From: Chitinophaga sp. LS1
GTDB lineage: Bacteria; Bacteroidota; Bacteroidia; Chitinophagales; Chitinophagaceae
DNA: 64,000 nt
Assembly: GCF_034274695.1 (NCBI RefSeq)
Contig: NZ_CP128362.1
Coordinates: 4,404,501 to 4,468,500, forward strand
Reading direction: 5' to 3'
How positions within the stretch are numbered: the first letter of the stretch is position 1; each line of letters starts with the position of its first letter. The notes below the pieces were generated by a model. The model saw nothing but the letters and a program-made list of their open reading frames with translations, had not been told where the DNA came from and did not search any database. Positions 18,932 through 27,880 of the stretch are shown one piece after another. The translations under genes and the position numbers were made by a program.

Positions 18932-19429
18932 GTAGGCCTTAATAACATTTCTAAAGATTTTAACTATGATCGAATTAAGCTAGCTAAACAGATTTTTGAC
19001 GAGGAAAGTAATGTTATTGGATTAGCTCAAATGGACTTACATACCGATGAGTCGCAAGGGACTAATAAATTTTATAATTACATAGGCGATCTATTTGCAC
19101 TTTTCTCGGGTGGAGGGGTTTTTGTGTCTGACGAGATTGATGGAAATTTTCATCCTGCTTTGTTAAAGCATTTAATTAGTTTATTTCAAGATCCTAAAAT
19201 TAATACAACAAACGCTCAAATAATTTTTACTAGTCATGATGTCAATATAATGGCACCTGAGTTTATGCGCAGGGATCAATTTTATTTTACAGAAAAAACT
19301 ATTCAAGATAGTACGCGGCTTTATTCTTTAGGTGATTTGAAAGGGATTAGGAATAATGTTGACTTTGCAAGGCAATATTTAGCTGGTTTTTACGGTGCAT
19401 TACCGCAGCTTAATAAATATATAGAATAA
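18932..19429 (+). pseudogene. C-terminal fragment of an AAA/ABC-type ATPase (RloA/OLD-like)
   Basis: The frame is open from 18932, after a TAA, for 165 codons. It carries the D-loop/Walker B part of an SMC-like or AAA_15/AAA_21 ATPase: QGTNKFYNYIGDLFALFSGG, then VFVSDEIDGNFHPALLKHL (Walker B with catalytic Asp-Glu) and the switch His in IIFTSHDVNIM. The Walker A half is missing. An ATG at 19031 would give 132 residues but no nucleotide site. Such ATPases pair with RloB- or TOPRIM-like partners in abortive-infection systems, and a RloB-like fragment follows after 16 bases. The upstream junction abuts the dispersed repeat, so the gene was probably cut by that rearrangement. Confidence 0.7.
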
Positions 19430-19445
19430 TCATACACGCAATACG

Positions 19446-19682
19446 ATGAGCGAAGTTTTACCTTGGGATTTACATGCTAATGATGAACGGACTTCTGACG
19501 GCCTAACTACATTTATTGTTTTTTGTGAAGATGGGGTCTGTGAACCCTTATATTTGAACTCATTGGCAGTCGGTGCAGCTGAGGTTAATTTTATTGATAA
19601 TGCGCGTTTTGAGGTGAATTATAAATGGAAGAATAATGCCTGGGTGACAGATGATAGTGTTCGTTTGGCGAAATACTTTTAA
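19446..19682 (+). pseudogene. truncated RloB-like protein
   Basis: This 78-residue frame begins like RloB-family proteins: after a short N-terminus, TFIVFCEDGVCEPLYLNSL matches the TOPRIM-like first strand with its acidic residue. RloB proteins are usually around 200 residues, but here the similarity fades after about residue 55 and a short unrelated tail (KWKNNAWVTDD) follows. It lies 16 bases downstream of the ATPase fragment, the usual ATPase-RloB order. I read the pair as a dead defence module. A small intact protein of its own cannot be excluded. Confidence 0.5.
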
Positions 19683-19762
19683 ATTTTATTGATAAAAATA
19701 CTTTTTTATTAAAATAATTCTTAGTTTCGCGCCCCGCACGGTTAGAAACGGTGTGTAAAAAC

Positions 19763-19837
19763 GGTGGTTGTAGCTCAGTTGGTTAGAGCACCAGATTGTG
19801 GTTCTGGGGGTCGTGGGTTCGAACCCCATCATCCACC
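19763..19837 (+). tRNA. tRNA-His (GTG), second copy
   Basis: It differs from the copy at 5619 only by a compensatory pair in the anticodon stem (C28-G42 instead of U28-A42). The anticodon is at 19798-19800, G(-1) at 19763 and C73 at 19837. It has the same U5-U68 acceptor mismatch. A TAGTTTCG box at 19722-19729 could be a weak -7 element; I see no good -33 partner. Confidence 0.95.
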
Positions 19838-19855
19838 CTAACGGGAATTTTCTTT

Positions 19856-19888
19856 AAAAGGGCTTCTGTACACAGGAGTCCTTTTTTC
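19856..19888 (+). terminator. terminator after second tRNA-His
   Basis: An imperfect stem AAAAGGGCTTCTGT / ACAGGAGTCCTTTT is followed by TT. It is homologous to the terminator at 5713, so tRNA and terminator were duplicated as a unit. Confidence 0.8.
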
Positions 19889-19926
19889 TTTGATTATTGA
19901 ACCTATTATAGGTATAATCGTTGATC

Positions 19927-20127
19927 TTATTTTTTATATTTCATCTCCAACGACTCGATTTCTTCGTTTACCTTTTTTAAAGCTTCTTTACTTCCAGCTA
20001 ACTCGATAACCCGGTTTTCTAATCCTGATGTCGTATGTTTTCGGGCGGTTGTAATTATATAATCTACTTGATTATCAGATAGCTTTAGTTCATGAAGCAT
20101 ATTGTCAAATTGCTGATTGAGGTGCAA
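19927..20127 (-). pseudogene. possible C-terminal tail of a serine recombinase
   Basis: A 66-codon open frame starts with TTG and has no convincing start of its own. The residues (LNQQFDNMLHELKLSDNQV, then a charged coiled coil ending EEIESLEMKYKK) resemble the C-terminal coiled-coil tail of Bacteroidota serine recombinases. The catalytic domain is absent. It lies directly downstream of tRNA-His. The assignment is tentative and rests on the look of the tail only. Confidence 0.35.
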
Positions 20128-20299
20128 TGGCAGGAATTAATAAAACTTTGGCGATACCTTTCATGGCCTGTTCCAAAGATTCCTCATCATCAAAGTTAAC
20201 TATGCGAACATTTACTCCTTTATCAATATAATGTTGTGCTTTATTCTGGCTTTGGCGGTCTTCCATCCTCCGGGGGACAATGACGTAAGATTTGCCTGA
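20105..20299 (-). pseudogene. internal fragment of an NmrA-like NAD(P)-binding protein
   Basis: Sixty-five codons without a start read in one frame. The segment NKAQHYIDKGVNVRIVNFDD followed by EESLEQAMKGIAKVLLIPA matches the beta-alpha-beta part of NmrA/SDR proteins (DxDD...SLxxAMKGxxKVxLI). The Rossmann GxxGxxG start and the C-terminal half are missing. It overlaps the recombinase-like tail by about 20 bases in another frame, marking a junction between two unrelated fragments. Confidence 0.4.
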
Positions 20300-20882
20300 C
20301 CATTGAGAAACTTACAGCAAATGGTCTGTCCAGGATTTATACCTGGGTTTCCTCTTAATACTTTTCTGAAAATCAGAAAAGGCAGGGCAAAAGTACGGAT
20401 TATACTTTTGTTTTAATGTAAAGGTGTGAATGTTAGGGTGACTGGAGCTGGTAGATATATATAGAGACACCTTAAAGCCGGGTACGTCCGCCAATAAAAT
20501 CACGGTTTATGAACGAAATCTGCAAATAATTATGAGAATCCGAGGCGCTGAAGAAAGGTCTGAATTGAATCTGATAAGAAGGGGATAAAATGAAAAAGCA
20601 GGCAGTCATCGGGGAAATTATGTACAATTTTTAGGGTGTCTGAATTGTTTTTATTAAAAGATTGTATTATTTCAGGAACAGTAATACTTTTACATACTCA
20701 TAGCAGGTACTTAAACCTGCTTGGCAATTATTCGTCAAACATTGCTGTTTTTACTATAATTAACAACATATACTGCGATCTTGATTAAAAGAATATATTG
20801 GTTTCTTTTCATGTACGACCTGAATGAATCGGGGGAGAGAGCTCCTTCCGTTGCTGGTAGTAGGTCATTGAAAGGAATACTG
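20300..20882. other. non-coding stretch upstream of the TonB/ABC operon
   Basis: No convincing gene is seen. It contains a 9-bp hairpin CTTTTCTGA-AAA-TCAGAAAAG (20361-20381) without a T-run. An AT-rich region before 20781 probably holds the promoter of the following operon. A GTG-started 63-codon minus-strand frame ending at 20312 could not be assigned. Confidence 0.5.
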
Positions 20883-21245
20883 ATGCAGGATCTGTCTTAT
20901 GTTGTTTTGTTTTCCTACACCTTTTTTATACTTGCTCCTGTTATGCCGCTGGTGGCAGATTTAGTTGCCCATACCTTTTGGGAGAAGGACCACCTTTCGA
21001 CTGCGCATCACTTGTATGGAAATAACCATGTGAGTAGAGAGGTGCAGAAAGCTGAGAATCAAACCGGTAAGGAGACTGGCAGCAATGGTCAAAAGGCATG
21101 TATGGATGACCTGGTGCATAGACCGGAAAGCAATTTGATTTATGATTTAAAGCCGTCTATAGCATTGACGCAAACTTTTATAATATTTAATGCATCCTGC
21201 GCTGTCGCCTACCCCGACATTGATTATCCTCCACCACGATTATAG
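20883..21245 (+). CDS. small membrane-anchored protein upstream of TonB receptor
   Basis: From ATG 20883 the protein has 120 residues: a hydrophobic N-terminal segment (SYVVLFSYTFFILAPVMPL) then a His-containing stretch (VAHTFW...HLSTAHHLYGNNHV) and a polar tail. Upstream in-frame starts (20781 TTG, 20811 ATG) add a hydrophilic leader and are less likely. I recall similar short proteins beside Bacteroidota TonB receptors for metals, but I cannot name the family. The clustered His residues would fit metal binding, which is inference. It precedes the TonB receptor by 115 bases, in the same direction. Confidence 0.55.
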   Translation: MQDLSYVVLFSYTFFILAPVMPLVADLVAHTFWEKDHLSTAHHLYGNNHVSREVQKAENQTGKETGSNGQKACMDDLVHRPESNLIYDLKPSIALTQTFIIFNASCAVAYPDIDYPPPRL

Positions 21246-21360
21246 CTATTCCCTTTTTCTTTTGTTTGATGAAGCGCTTCGCGTTGTCGGACTGGTATTT
21301 CTATTACTATGGTCACGTGAGTGACATGGGATGCTATTTCCCATTTATAACTATTCGAAA

Positions 21361-23463
21361 ATGCAACCTGCTATTAAGATCACAACAGCATTCCTGTTAT
21401 GCACAACTATTGCTGCAGCACAGGATACTACTATTGGGTTTTCTTCCCAGCTGAAGGAAATCAGTATTTCTTCCAAATACTATAAGCCATATAGTCTCAA
21501 TACGGTGTCCAGCGCCCTACGCCTGCAGACGCCACTGGTCAGCCTCTCACAGAATATCCAGGAGATCAGTCAGGACGTGATCCGGGACCAGGCCAGTTTT
21601 AATATGACAGAGGGAGTCTCCAGGAATGTAAGTGGGGTGGTGAGGCAAGAGGTGTCTAATAACCTCGGCCCCTATATGTTTATGAGAGGGGGACAGATCT
21701 CTACTCTCCGGAATGGGATCGACCTGACGCCTATTTATAGGGGACCTGTACCAGAAGATGTCTCGATCATAGACAGGGTGGAGTTTATCAAAGGACCATC
21801 CCTCTTTATGAGCAATATAGGAGACCCTGCAGGGACCTTCAATGTGATGACGAAGCAGCCTACCGGAAATGAAAGGAAGACGGTGGATGTAATGCTGGGG
21901 AGCTGGGATTTTTATCGGATTGCGGCTGACCTTGATGGGAATTTAAGTAAGAAGCTTCAATACCGGTTGAATGCAATGGCGATGACAGCCAACTCCTTTG
22001 TGAAGTATGATTTTAATAAAAGATTCCTCATTGCACCAGTGCTGAAATACAACCTGAGTGAGCGAACTGAGATTACGGCGGAATATACCTTTCAGCAATT
22101 CAGATATGGCTTAATGAGTCCGATCGTCATGTCACCAAAAGGGTTTGGTACGCTGCCGAATGACTTTACGATTTCAGAAAAGAGTCTGCCTCCCTATCAT
22201 GTATCTGACCATACAGCCTTCCTCACCTACTTTCATCGCTTTAGTGACAATTGGCGCTTTACACTCAGAGGGGCATGGATGAGAGATGATAAGGAAGGGA
22301 TATATATGTGGGTAACCGGCGTAAATACAGCGGATTCCGGTACACTGCTGCGCAATCCCAAATACGATCTGGACAGAACACAGGTATTCTCCGAACAGGC
22401 CTTTGTTAACGGGAAATTTATTACCGGGTTGGTGACGCACCAGCTGCTAGCCGGTGTGGATGTGAACCAGAAGAAATTTATTGCGGATAGTTATGTTTCC
22501 TATGATACCAACTATTATCCTTTGGATATTGACAACCCGGTGTATGGGACGGACATCCCGGGTTATCATACGCCAGGTGGCGTGAAAAATGGTAATACCC
22601 GGCAAAAGATCAATTATTACTCGTTATATGCACTGGACGAACTGTCGTTTTTCGCAGATAAGGTAAGATTGACACTGGGTGTGAGGTATACGTCTATCAA
22701 AACAAATAACGTGGTGTCTGGTGTGACGACAGCTGCTGACGATAAGGTGTTTACACCGCGGGTTGGATTGAGTTATACCATTCTGAAAGGGTTTACTGCT
22801 TATGGTTTGTATGACAGAACGATCGTACCACAGGCAGGTATGACCAGCTCCGGGGAAAGTATTGAGCCAATGAAAGGGCGCAGTGCAGAGATAGGGATGA
22901 AAAAGAACTGGATGAATGGAAGGTGGAATACAACGTTTGCACTTTACGATATTCAGCGGAGCAATATCATGCAGACTGACCCCGATAACAGCCTGTACAA
23001 AGTGCAGGTAGGTGAAACGGCTGCCCGTGGGGTGGATGTTGATGTAATGGGACAATTGTTTAAAGGGATGAATGTGATCATTAACTATGCCTTCAGTGAT
23101 GCGAAAGTAGAAAAGGATGTGAGCAAAGCACTCATCAATACGCGTACGCCGATGTATGTAAAACATGTACAGAACACATGGCTGAACTATGAGCTACCCT
23201 GCGCCTTGTCTTTTTCATTGGGTTACCAGTACCAGGGGCAGCGTGGCGAACGATATGCCACTGCTACACAGCATAAAACCCCGGATTATTTCCGGTTAGA
23301 TGCAGGGGTGGGGTATAAGTATAAAAAGTTAAAGGTAAACCTGCTGGTAAATAACCTGCTGAACAAACACCTGATTGCAACACCATGGTATAGAAACGGG
23401 CTTTATTATTGGGTACCACAGCCCGGCATTAACGGACGCCTATCTATCAGTTATAATATTTAA
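21361..23463 (+). CDS. TonB-dependent siderophore-type receptor
   Basis: Outer-membrane receptor of 700 residues from ATG 21361, with a signal peptide ending TIAAAQ. The plug domain (about 45-165; VSSALRLQTPLVSLSQNIQE, then YMFMRGGQISTLRNGIDLTP and IDRVEFIKGPSLFM) and a 22-strand barrel match the FhuA/FoxA/FcuA group for metal chelates. There is no STN or carboxypeptidase-regulatory domain, so it does not signal to FecR. An ABC exporter follows 5 bases downstream. The receptor's neighbourhood (MbnP/MbnH genes, Cys/His-rich protein) makes a copper or iron chelate plausible. Confidence 0.9.
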   Translation: MQPAIKITTAFLLCTTIAAAQDTTIGFSSQLKEISISSKYYKPYSLNTVSSALRLQTPLVSLSQNIQEISQDVIRDQASFNMTEGVSRNVSGVVRQEVSNNLGPYMFMRGGQISTLRNGIDLTPIYRGPVPEDVSIIDRVEFIKGPSLFMSNIGDPAGTFNVMTKQPTGNERKTVDVMLGSWDFYRIAADLDGNLSKKLQYRLNAMAMTANSFVKYDFNKRFLIAPVLKYNLSERTEITAEYTFQQFRYGLMSPIVMSPKGFGTLPNDFTISEKSLPPYHVSDHTAFLTYFHRFSDNWRFTLRGAWMRDDKEGIYMWVTGVNTADSGTLLRNPKYDLDRTQVFSEQAFVNGKFITGLVTHQLLAGVDVNQKKFIADSYVSYDTNYYPLDIDNPVYGTDIPGYHTPGGVKNGNTRQKINYYSLYALDELSFFADKVRLTLGVRYTSIKTNNVVSGVTTAADDKVFTPRVGLSYTILKGFTAYGLYDRTIVPQAGMTSSGESIEPMKGRSAEIGMKKNWMNGRWNTTFALYDIQRSNIMQTDPDNSLYKVQVGETAARGVDVDVMGQLFKGMNVIINYAFSDAKVEKDVSKALINTRTPMYVKHVQNTWLNYELPCALSFSLGYQYQGQRGERYATATQHKTPDYFRLDAGVGYKYKKLKVNLLVNNLLNKHLIATPWYRNGLYYWVPQPGINGRLSISYNI

Positions 23464-23468
23464 ACTTT

Positions 23469-24176
23469 ATGCTAATAGCAGAGAACTTAACAAAACAATA
23501 CGGCGATTATACCGCTTTGGATAAATTGAATCTTGAGATTAAGACAGGTGAAGTATACTGCATGCTGGGATCTAATGGAGCCGGGAAATCCACTACGATC
23601 AATATCTTTCTTGGATTTATTCCTGCTACGGGAGGCCGGGCTTTGATTGACGGACAGGAAGTGGATGTCAATAATGCTGCCACACGAAATATGGTCGCTT
23701 ATATTCCTGAGATTGTGAATCTTTATCCTACGTTGACAGGTATGGAGAACCTGGAATATTTTAGTGCGCTCTCCGGGTTTAAATACACCCGTGATGAACT
23801 GACTGCTTATATGCACACTGCGGGGCTGCAAAGCATTGCATTTGATAAAAGGGTCAACTCTTATTCTAAAGGGATGCGTCAGAAGGTTGGGATCGCGATT
23901 GCGTTAGTGAAAAAAGCGAAAGCACTCTTTCTGGATGAACCTACTTCAGGGTTGGACCCACACGCCAGCAATGAGTTTTCACAGATCATTATGCGGCTGA
24001 GTGAACAGGGCGTATCTACCCTGATGGCGACCCATGATCTGCTGATGGCGAAGAATCTCGGGAACCGGATTGGTATTATGCATAGGGGCAAACTACGGCA
24101 TGAGATGCATGCAGCAGATGTTTCTGATGCGGATCTGACCAGGCTTTATATTGATGTTGTTAAAGAAAATTTGTAA
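23469..24176 (+). CDS. ABC transporter ATP-binding protein
   Basis: Cytoplasmic ATPase of 235 residues. Walker A is GSNGAGKST (about 34-42), the signature is YSKGMRQKV (about 136-144), Walker B is ALFLDEPTSGLD and the switch His is in ATHD. It belongs to the ABC-2/CcmA-like group that drives export permeases, similar to NosF. It begins 5 bases after the TonB receptor and overlaps the next permease by one base (TAATG). Confidence 0.93.
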   Translation: MLIAENLTKQYGDYTALDKLNLEIKTGEVYCMLGSNGAGKSTTINIFLGFIPATGGRALIDGQEVDVNNAATRNMVAYIPEIVNLYPTLTGMENLEYFSALSGFKYTRDELTAYMHTAGLQSIAFDKRVNSYSKGMRQKVGIAIALVKKAKALFLDEPTSGLDPHASNEFSQIIMRLSEQGVSTLMATHDLLMAKNLGNRIGIMHRGKLRHEMHAADVSDADLTRLYIDVVKENL

Positions 24177-25567
24177 TGATCAGGATTATTTTTAAAAAGG
24201 AGCTGAAAGAGATCTTCCGCACTTCCAAAATATCCTGGATGATTGGCGGACTGCTGATCCTTACGATCCTTTCAGTTTATAATGGATATACCTATTATAA
24301 AAACCATAGCCGGTTGCTGAAGGAATCGCAGGAAGTGACTTATCAGCAGTTTATTTCACAGGGAAATAAAAACCCGCATTTAGGTGCTCACTTTGGTTTT
24401 TATGCATATAAGCCTACTGCTGATCTGGCGATGATTGACAATGGGATTGAGGATTATACCGGCAATTCGTTTTACCTCGAACCGCATAAGCGGGGCATTA
24501 TAAAATTTAGGGAGGTGACAGATGCGACGAGTCTGAAGAGCTTTGGGTTCTTCAATATTGCTTACCTGGTACAATTTATCTTTCCGCTGTTTGTGTTCTT
24601 AATATGTCATAACATTTTCTCCAAAGAGTGGGAAAATGGAACGATTAAGATGTTGCTGAGCTCTAAGGCCGGGAAATTACAGTTGTATATGGGAAAGTTG
24701 CTGGCGTGTCTGAGTGTTGTTTTTATGATCATAGGTATTATCGTGCTGGCGGCTTTTGGGTTGTTGCTGACAGGTACCGGGCATTTCGGGGCAGTATTAC
24801 CTAGCTTCCTGATCTTTGTCGTGGGGCTTTGTCTTTTTGCGATAATTATGACCAGTATTGCGGTATCTGTATCGCTCCTCACAAGGAGTGCGACGTTATC
24901 ACTGGTGATCTTATCCGGTTTCTGGCTGACAGGAGTATTTTTGACCCCACGGTTATCTGCGGAGGTATCAAAGCAGACCTTCCCTTCTATTACTTCTATT
25001 GAGTTTGAGCATAGGACTTTCAATGAAATGCAATATGGCGTGAAAGGTGAAGGAACGAAAGATCAACGCCGGGAGCAATTGCTGAAGAGAACCCTGGCGG
25101 CGTATCATGTCGATAGTATTCAGCGCCTTCCGGTATTTTTTATCCCGATCACTATTGAATTCTTTGAAGAATCTGATGGAAAAGTGATGGATAGAGCGTA
25201 TTCGGCGGTGGAGCAGAACCAGGCAAGACAGGATGGATTAGTACGTTCGCTGGCGATATTCTCCCCGTTTCTGGCATTCAGGGATTTTTCTATGCATATG
25301 ACTGCTACAGACATGAACACGCACAATGATTTTGCAGAGAAGGCTGAGATACACCGCAGGAAGGTGGGAGTTATTGTTGATGATTTTTATCAGGATCATG
25401 TGGAAGCTTCTAATGATTTCTGGAAAACGGTGCCACAGTTTAAATATGAGCCGCCTGGTACCGGTATGCGTTTTTTAGCAGCATGGAGTGCGATGGCAGT
25501 ACTGGTTTGCTGGGGGGTGTTGACTATAGGGCTAATGATCTTCTCTTACCGTAAAATGTCTGTGTGA
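24176..25567 (+). CDS. ABC-2 type permease, DUF3526-like (first)
   Basis: Inner-membrane permease of 463 residues. An N-terminal helix (about 17-36) is followed by a large periplasmic loop. A core of five helices (about 120-280; LVQFIFPLFVFLICHNIFSKEW and IGIIVLAAFGLLLTG) leads to a second periplasmic region and a last helix near the C-terminus. The FSKEWENGTIKML segment is the usual ABC-2 coupling motif. The architecture matches NosY/DUF3526 permeases. It is translationally coupled to the ATPase before it and the permease after it by one-base overlaps. Confidence 0.87.
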   Translation: MIRIIFKKELKEIFRTSKISWMIGGLLILTILSVYNGYTYYKNHSRLLKESQEVTYQQFISQGNKNPHLGAHFGFYAYKPTADLAMIDNGIEDYTGNSFYLEPHKRGIIKFREVTDATSLKSFGFFNIAYLVQFIFPLFVFLICHNIFSKEWENGTIKMLLSSKAGKLQLYMGKLLACLSVVFMIIGIIVLAAFGLLLTGTGHFGAVLPSFLIFVVGLCLFAIIMTSIAVSVSLLTRSATLSLVILSGFWLTGVFLTPRLSAEVSKQTFPSITSIEFEHRTFNEMQYGVKGEGTKDQRREQLLKRTLAAYHVDSIQRLPVFFIPITIEFFEESDGKVMDRAYSAVEQNQARQDGLVRSLAIFSPFLAFRDFSMHMTATDMNTHNDFAEKAEIHRRKVGVIVDDFYQDHVEASNDFWKTVPQFKYEPPGTGMRFLAAWSAMAVLVCWGVLTIGLMIFSYRKMSV

Positions 25568-27018
25568 TGCTACGAATTATTATTAAACATGAAATAAAGT
25601 TACTACTCAGAAATAAGGTGCTGGTATATTTATTTACGATCATCTTTTTTATTTTGCTGGCTTCCTTGTGGATTGGAAGCAGCATGTATAAAAAGCAGCT
25701 GGGGACGATTCAGAAAATTAAGCAGTATGATACTGAGATTACGGATAGTCTGCGGCAAAGGATACATCGTATTGAATCGAATCATATGGTGTACCCGGGA
25801 TTTATCTGGGACGATCCTACTTTTGCTTATAATACCGCGAGGAATGAGGGCCCGCAGTTTGCGATCAAGCAACCATTCCCTTTGCAGGCATTGAGTATCG
25901 GACAAAGTGATATTCAGCCTTTTTACTACAAGGTGTATATCAATAAGAAGCAATACCTGACGTATGACGGGGAGATTGAGAATAGTTTTTTGCAGTTCAT
26001 TGGAAACTTTGATTTTTCTTTTGTGGTGGTGTACCTGTTTCCTTTGCTCATTATTATTTTCTCCTATAATGTGCTTTCTTCAGAGAAGGAACAGGGTACA
26101 TGGGTATTATTGAAAACAAGCAATCAATCACTGGCGAGGTTGATCTTCTCAAGAGTGGGGATAAGATTTTTGTTGTTTACTGTTTTCTTCTGGCTGGTGG
26201 TGACTCCCGTATTAATGGTTTTGATAGGGAGTGCATTTGTTTTTTCGGATAACTGGTGGTGGATGGTGGCGTGTGTGTCGCTGTATTTTGCTTTCTGGTT
26301 TTCATTGTCGATGCTGGTAAATAGCTTTTCGATGAGTTCTGCCGTGAATGCGATGACGTTGATCTTTATCTGGTTGTTTACGGGAATCATTGTACCAAAT
26401 GTTTTGCAGATCGGGTTAAATAAGATGTATCCTATTCCAAGCAGAATTTCGATGGTGATTGAGGAAAGGAAGGCGTTGAACAGTTATTTTGAGAAGGATG
26501 GGCAGGAACTGACGAAGGATGTATTCAATAATCCACGTACAATGATACGCCAGGCATCTATAGTTACGCCAGGGATGGTGTATGGATATGGAGTGATTGT
26601 GTATAAGAGCCAGGAGATTAAAGATGCGGCGGCTGAAGTGGCGGAGCGGAAATTGTATGGGCAGATTGAGCGGCAGCAGGAGGCGATCAGTAGTTTTCAG
26701 CTGGCAAGTCCGGCTTTGATGCTACAGGAGCAGCTGACGACACTGGCGGGCACGCATTGGCACCAGTTTAACAGCTTTAGTACAGATGTGGATACTTTCA
26801 GGAAGGTGACGCAAAGGTTTTATTATCCTAAAATGGCGTATGATTCTACGTATCGCACATTTAATAATGACGATGTGGATGCTATTCCGAGGTTCGTGCC
26901 AAAGCAGTACGCAGGATTTGGATGGAGTCCTTTATCCAGGTCGGCGCTGATTTATTTATTGATTACGGTCGGGGTGTTGATTGCGGGATATAGGAACTTG
27001 CTGGCAGTGGTAAAGTAA
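25567..27018 (+). CDS. ABC-2 type permease, DUF3526-like (second)
   Basis: Second permease of 483 residues, paralogous in layout to the one before it: N-terminal helix (about 18-37), periplasmic domain, helices around 150-290 with the coupling segment SSEKEQGTWVLL, and a C-terminal helix (LIYLLITVGVLIAGY). ATG 25567 overlaps the TGA of the previous gene; a GTG one codon earlier is unnecessary. Two permeases with one ATPase suggest a heterodimeric exporter. A hairpin follows at 27030. Confidence 0.87.
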   Translation: MLRIIIKHEIKLLLRNKVLVYLFTIIFFILLASLWIGSSMYKKQLGTIQKIKQYDTEITDSLRQRIHRIESNHMVYPGFIWDDPTFAYNTARNEGPQFAIKQPFPLQALSIGQSDIQPFYYKVYINKKQYLTYDGEIENSFLQFIGNFDFSFVVVYLFPLLIIIFSYNVLSSEKEQGTWVLLKTSNQSLARLIFSRVGIRFLLFTVFFWLVVTPVLMVLIGSAFVFSDNWWWMVACVSLYFAFWFSLSMLVNSFSMSSAVNAMTLIFIWLFTGIIVPNVLQIGLNKMYPIPSRISMVIEERKALNSYFEKDGQELTKDVFNNPRTMIRQASIVTPGMVYGYGVIVYKSQEIKDAAAEVAERKLYGQIERQQEAISSFQLASPALMLQEQLTTLAGTHWHQFNSFSTDVDTFRKVTQRFYYPKMAYDSTYRTFNNDDVDAIPRFVPKQYAGFGWSPLSRSALIYLLITVGVLIAGYRNLLAVVK

Positions 27019-27029
27019 GCTGTTTTTTT

Positions 27030-27065
27030 GAAAAGTATGTTGCCGGCTTGAGCAGCATACTTTTC
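27030..27065 (+). terminator. candidate terminator after the ABC operon
   Basis: A 10-bp stem GAAAAGTATG / CATACTTTTC encloses a 16-base loop that itself can pair (GC/GC). The 3' T-run is inside the stem, so efficiency is uncertain. Confidence 0.5.
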
Positions 27066-27248
27066 ATATCCTGAGTTATGCAGTTAACAAAATATAATAA
27101 ATTTAAGGTAATGCTTCATTCAAAATCAATAATGGATACATTGCTGTAAATATTATTTTTAAGTGAGTGTGCAATCGTATGACTTTTGCCACCTTCTTTT
27201 CGAAATTTATATATAACTTGCATACAATTCTACAAATTCAGGAACTTA

Positions 27249-27623
27249 ATGCGCAAACAACTAATAACGGCTTTCCTGCTGCTGCTCTGGCTTTGCCAGC
27301 TGTCGGGCCGTTATCTGGTAATGTTTGAATTTTACCTTAACCAGGAATATATAGCCAAAAACCTTTGTATCAACAGGAATAACCCTCAGATGCACTGTAA
27401 TGGTCATTGCCAGATGAGGAAACAACTGAATGAGGAAGAAAAGAGAAACCAGGAAAACCCTGAACGTCGCGCAGAAAATAAAAGCGAACATTTTATACCT
27501 GGCCTGGCCACTATTACATTAGCTTCACCTGTTATTACTATTTCAAAAGCATATTATACACCTCTTATCATAGGATACCCTATAAGTGGCTCTACATCTA
27601 TATTTCATCCCCCGGGAGCCTAG
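27249..27623 (+). CDS. small Cys/His-rich secreted or membrane-anchored protein
   Basis: From ATG 27249 the protein has 124 residues. A hydrophobic N-terminus (MRKQLITAFLLLLWLCQLSG) is followed by a compact motif with possible soft-metal ligands, CINRNNPQMHCNGHCQMRKQ (two Cys and two His within nine residues, and two Met), then a charged segment and a hydrophobic end. An in-frame start at 27186 lacks a signal peptide. The family is not one I can name. Its position before the MbnP/MbnH operon and the Met/His/Cys cluster favour copper binding, which is inference. Confidence 0.6.
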   Translation: MRKQLITAFLLLLWLCQLSGRYLVMFEFYLNQEYIAKNLCINRNNPQMHCNGHCQMRKQLNEEEKRNQENPERRAENKSEHFIPGLATITLASPVITISKAYYTPLIIGYPISGSTSIFHPPGA

Positions 27624-27824
27624 TGTCTGTTCCATAAAATTTACTTTTCAGTTTTAAATGCAGTACCTGCCGGTACCTGTTCCGGTATGTTCATGTCTTT
27701 TCAGTATGCGGAATTGAATCATTTCTTTCCGGCGGCTGAAAAAGCATGATCCTGATTTTCTTATGCGCAGTCAACGCTGCGGATAAGCAGGAAATCTTTA
27801 TATCATAAAAATTCAACCTGATTT

Positions 27825-27840
27825 GCATTCACCCGAATGC
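27825..27840. promoter_or_regulatory. short dyad upstream of the MbnP/MbnH operon
   Basis: GCATTC-ACCC-GAATGC is a perfect 6-bp dyad 41 bases before the first MbnP start codon. It could be an operator half-site pair; no regulator gene is adjacent. Confidence 0.3.
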
Positions 27841-27880
27841 ATAATAATATTCTATTGCCCAATTTCAAACACAATCATTC

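Noticed and set aside
5619..19837. Prophage or conjugative element between the tRNA-His genes
   Set aside because: No structural phage, relaxase or intact integrase gene is present; only a possible recombinase tail outside the right tRNA.
20312..20503. GTG-started 63-codon minus-strand frame
   Set aside because: No recognisable family, no neighbour in the same direction, and it crosses a palindrome; could be a remnant but support is too thin.
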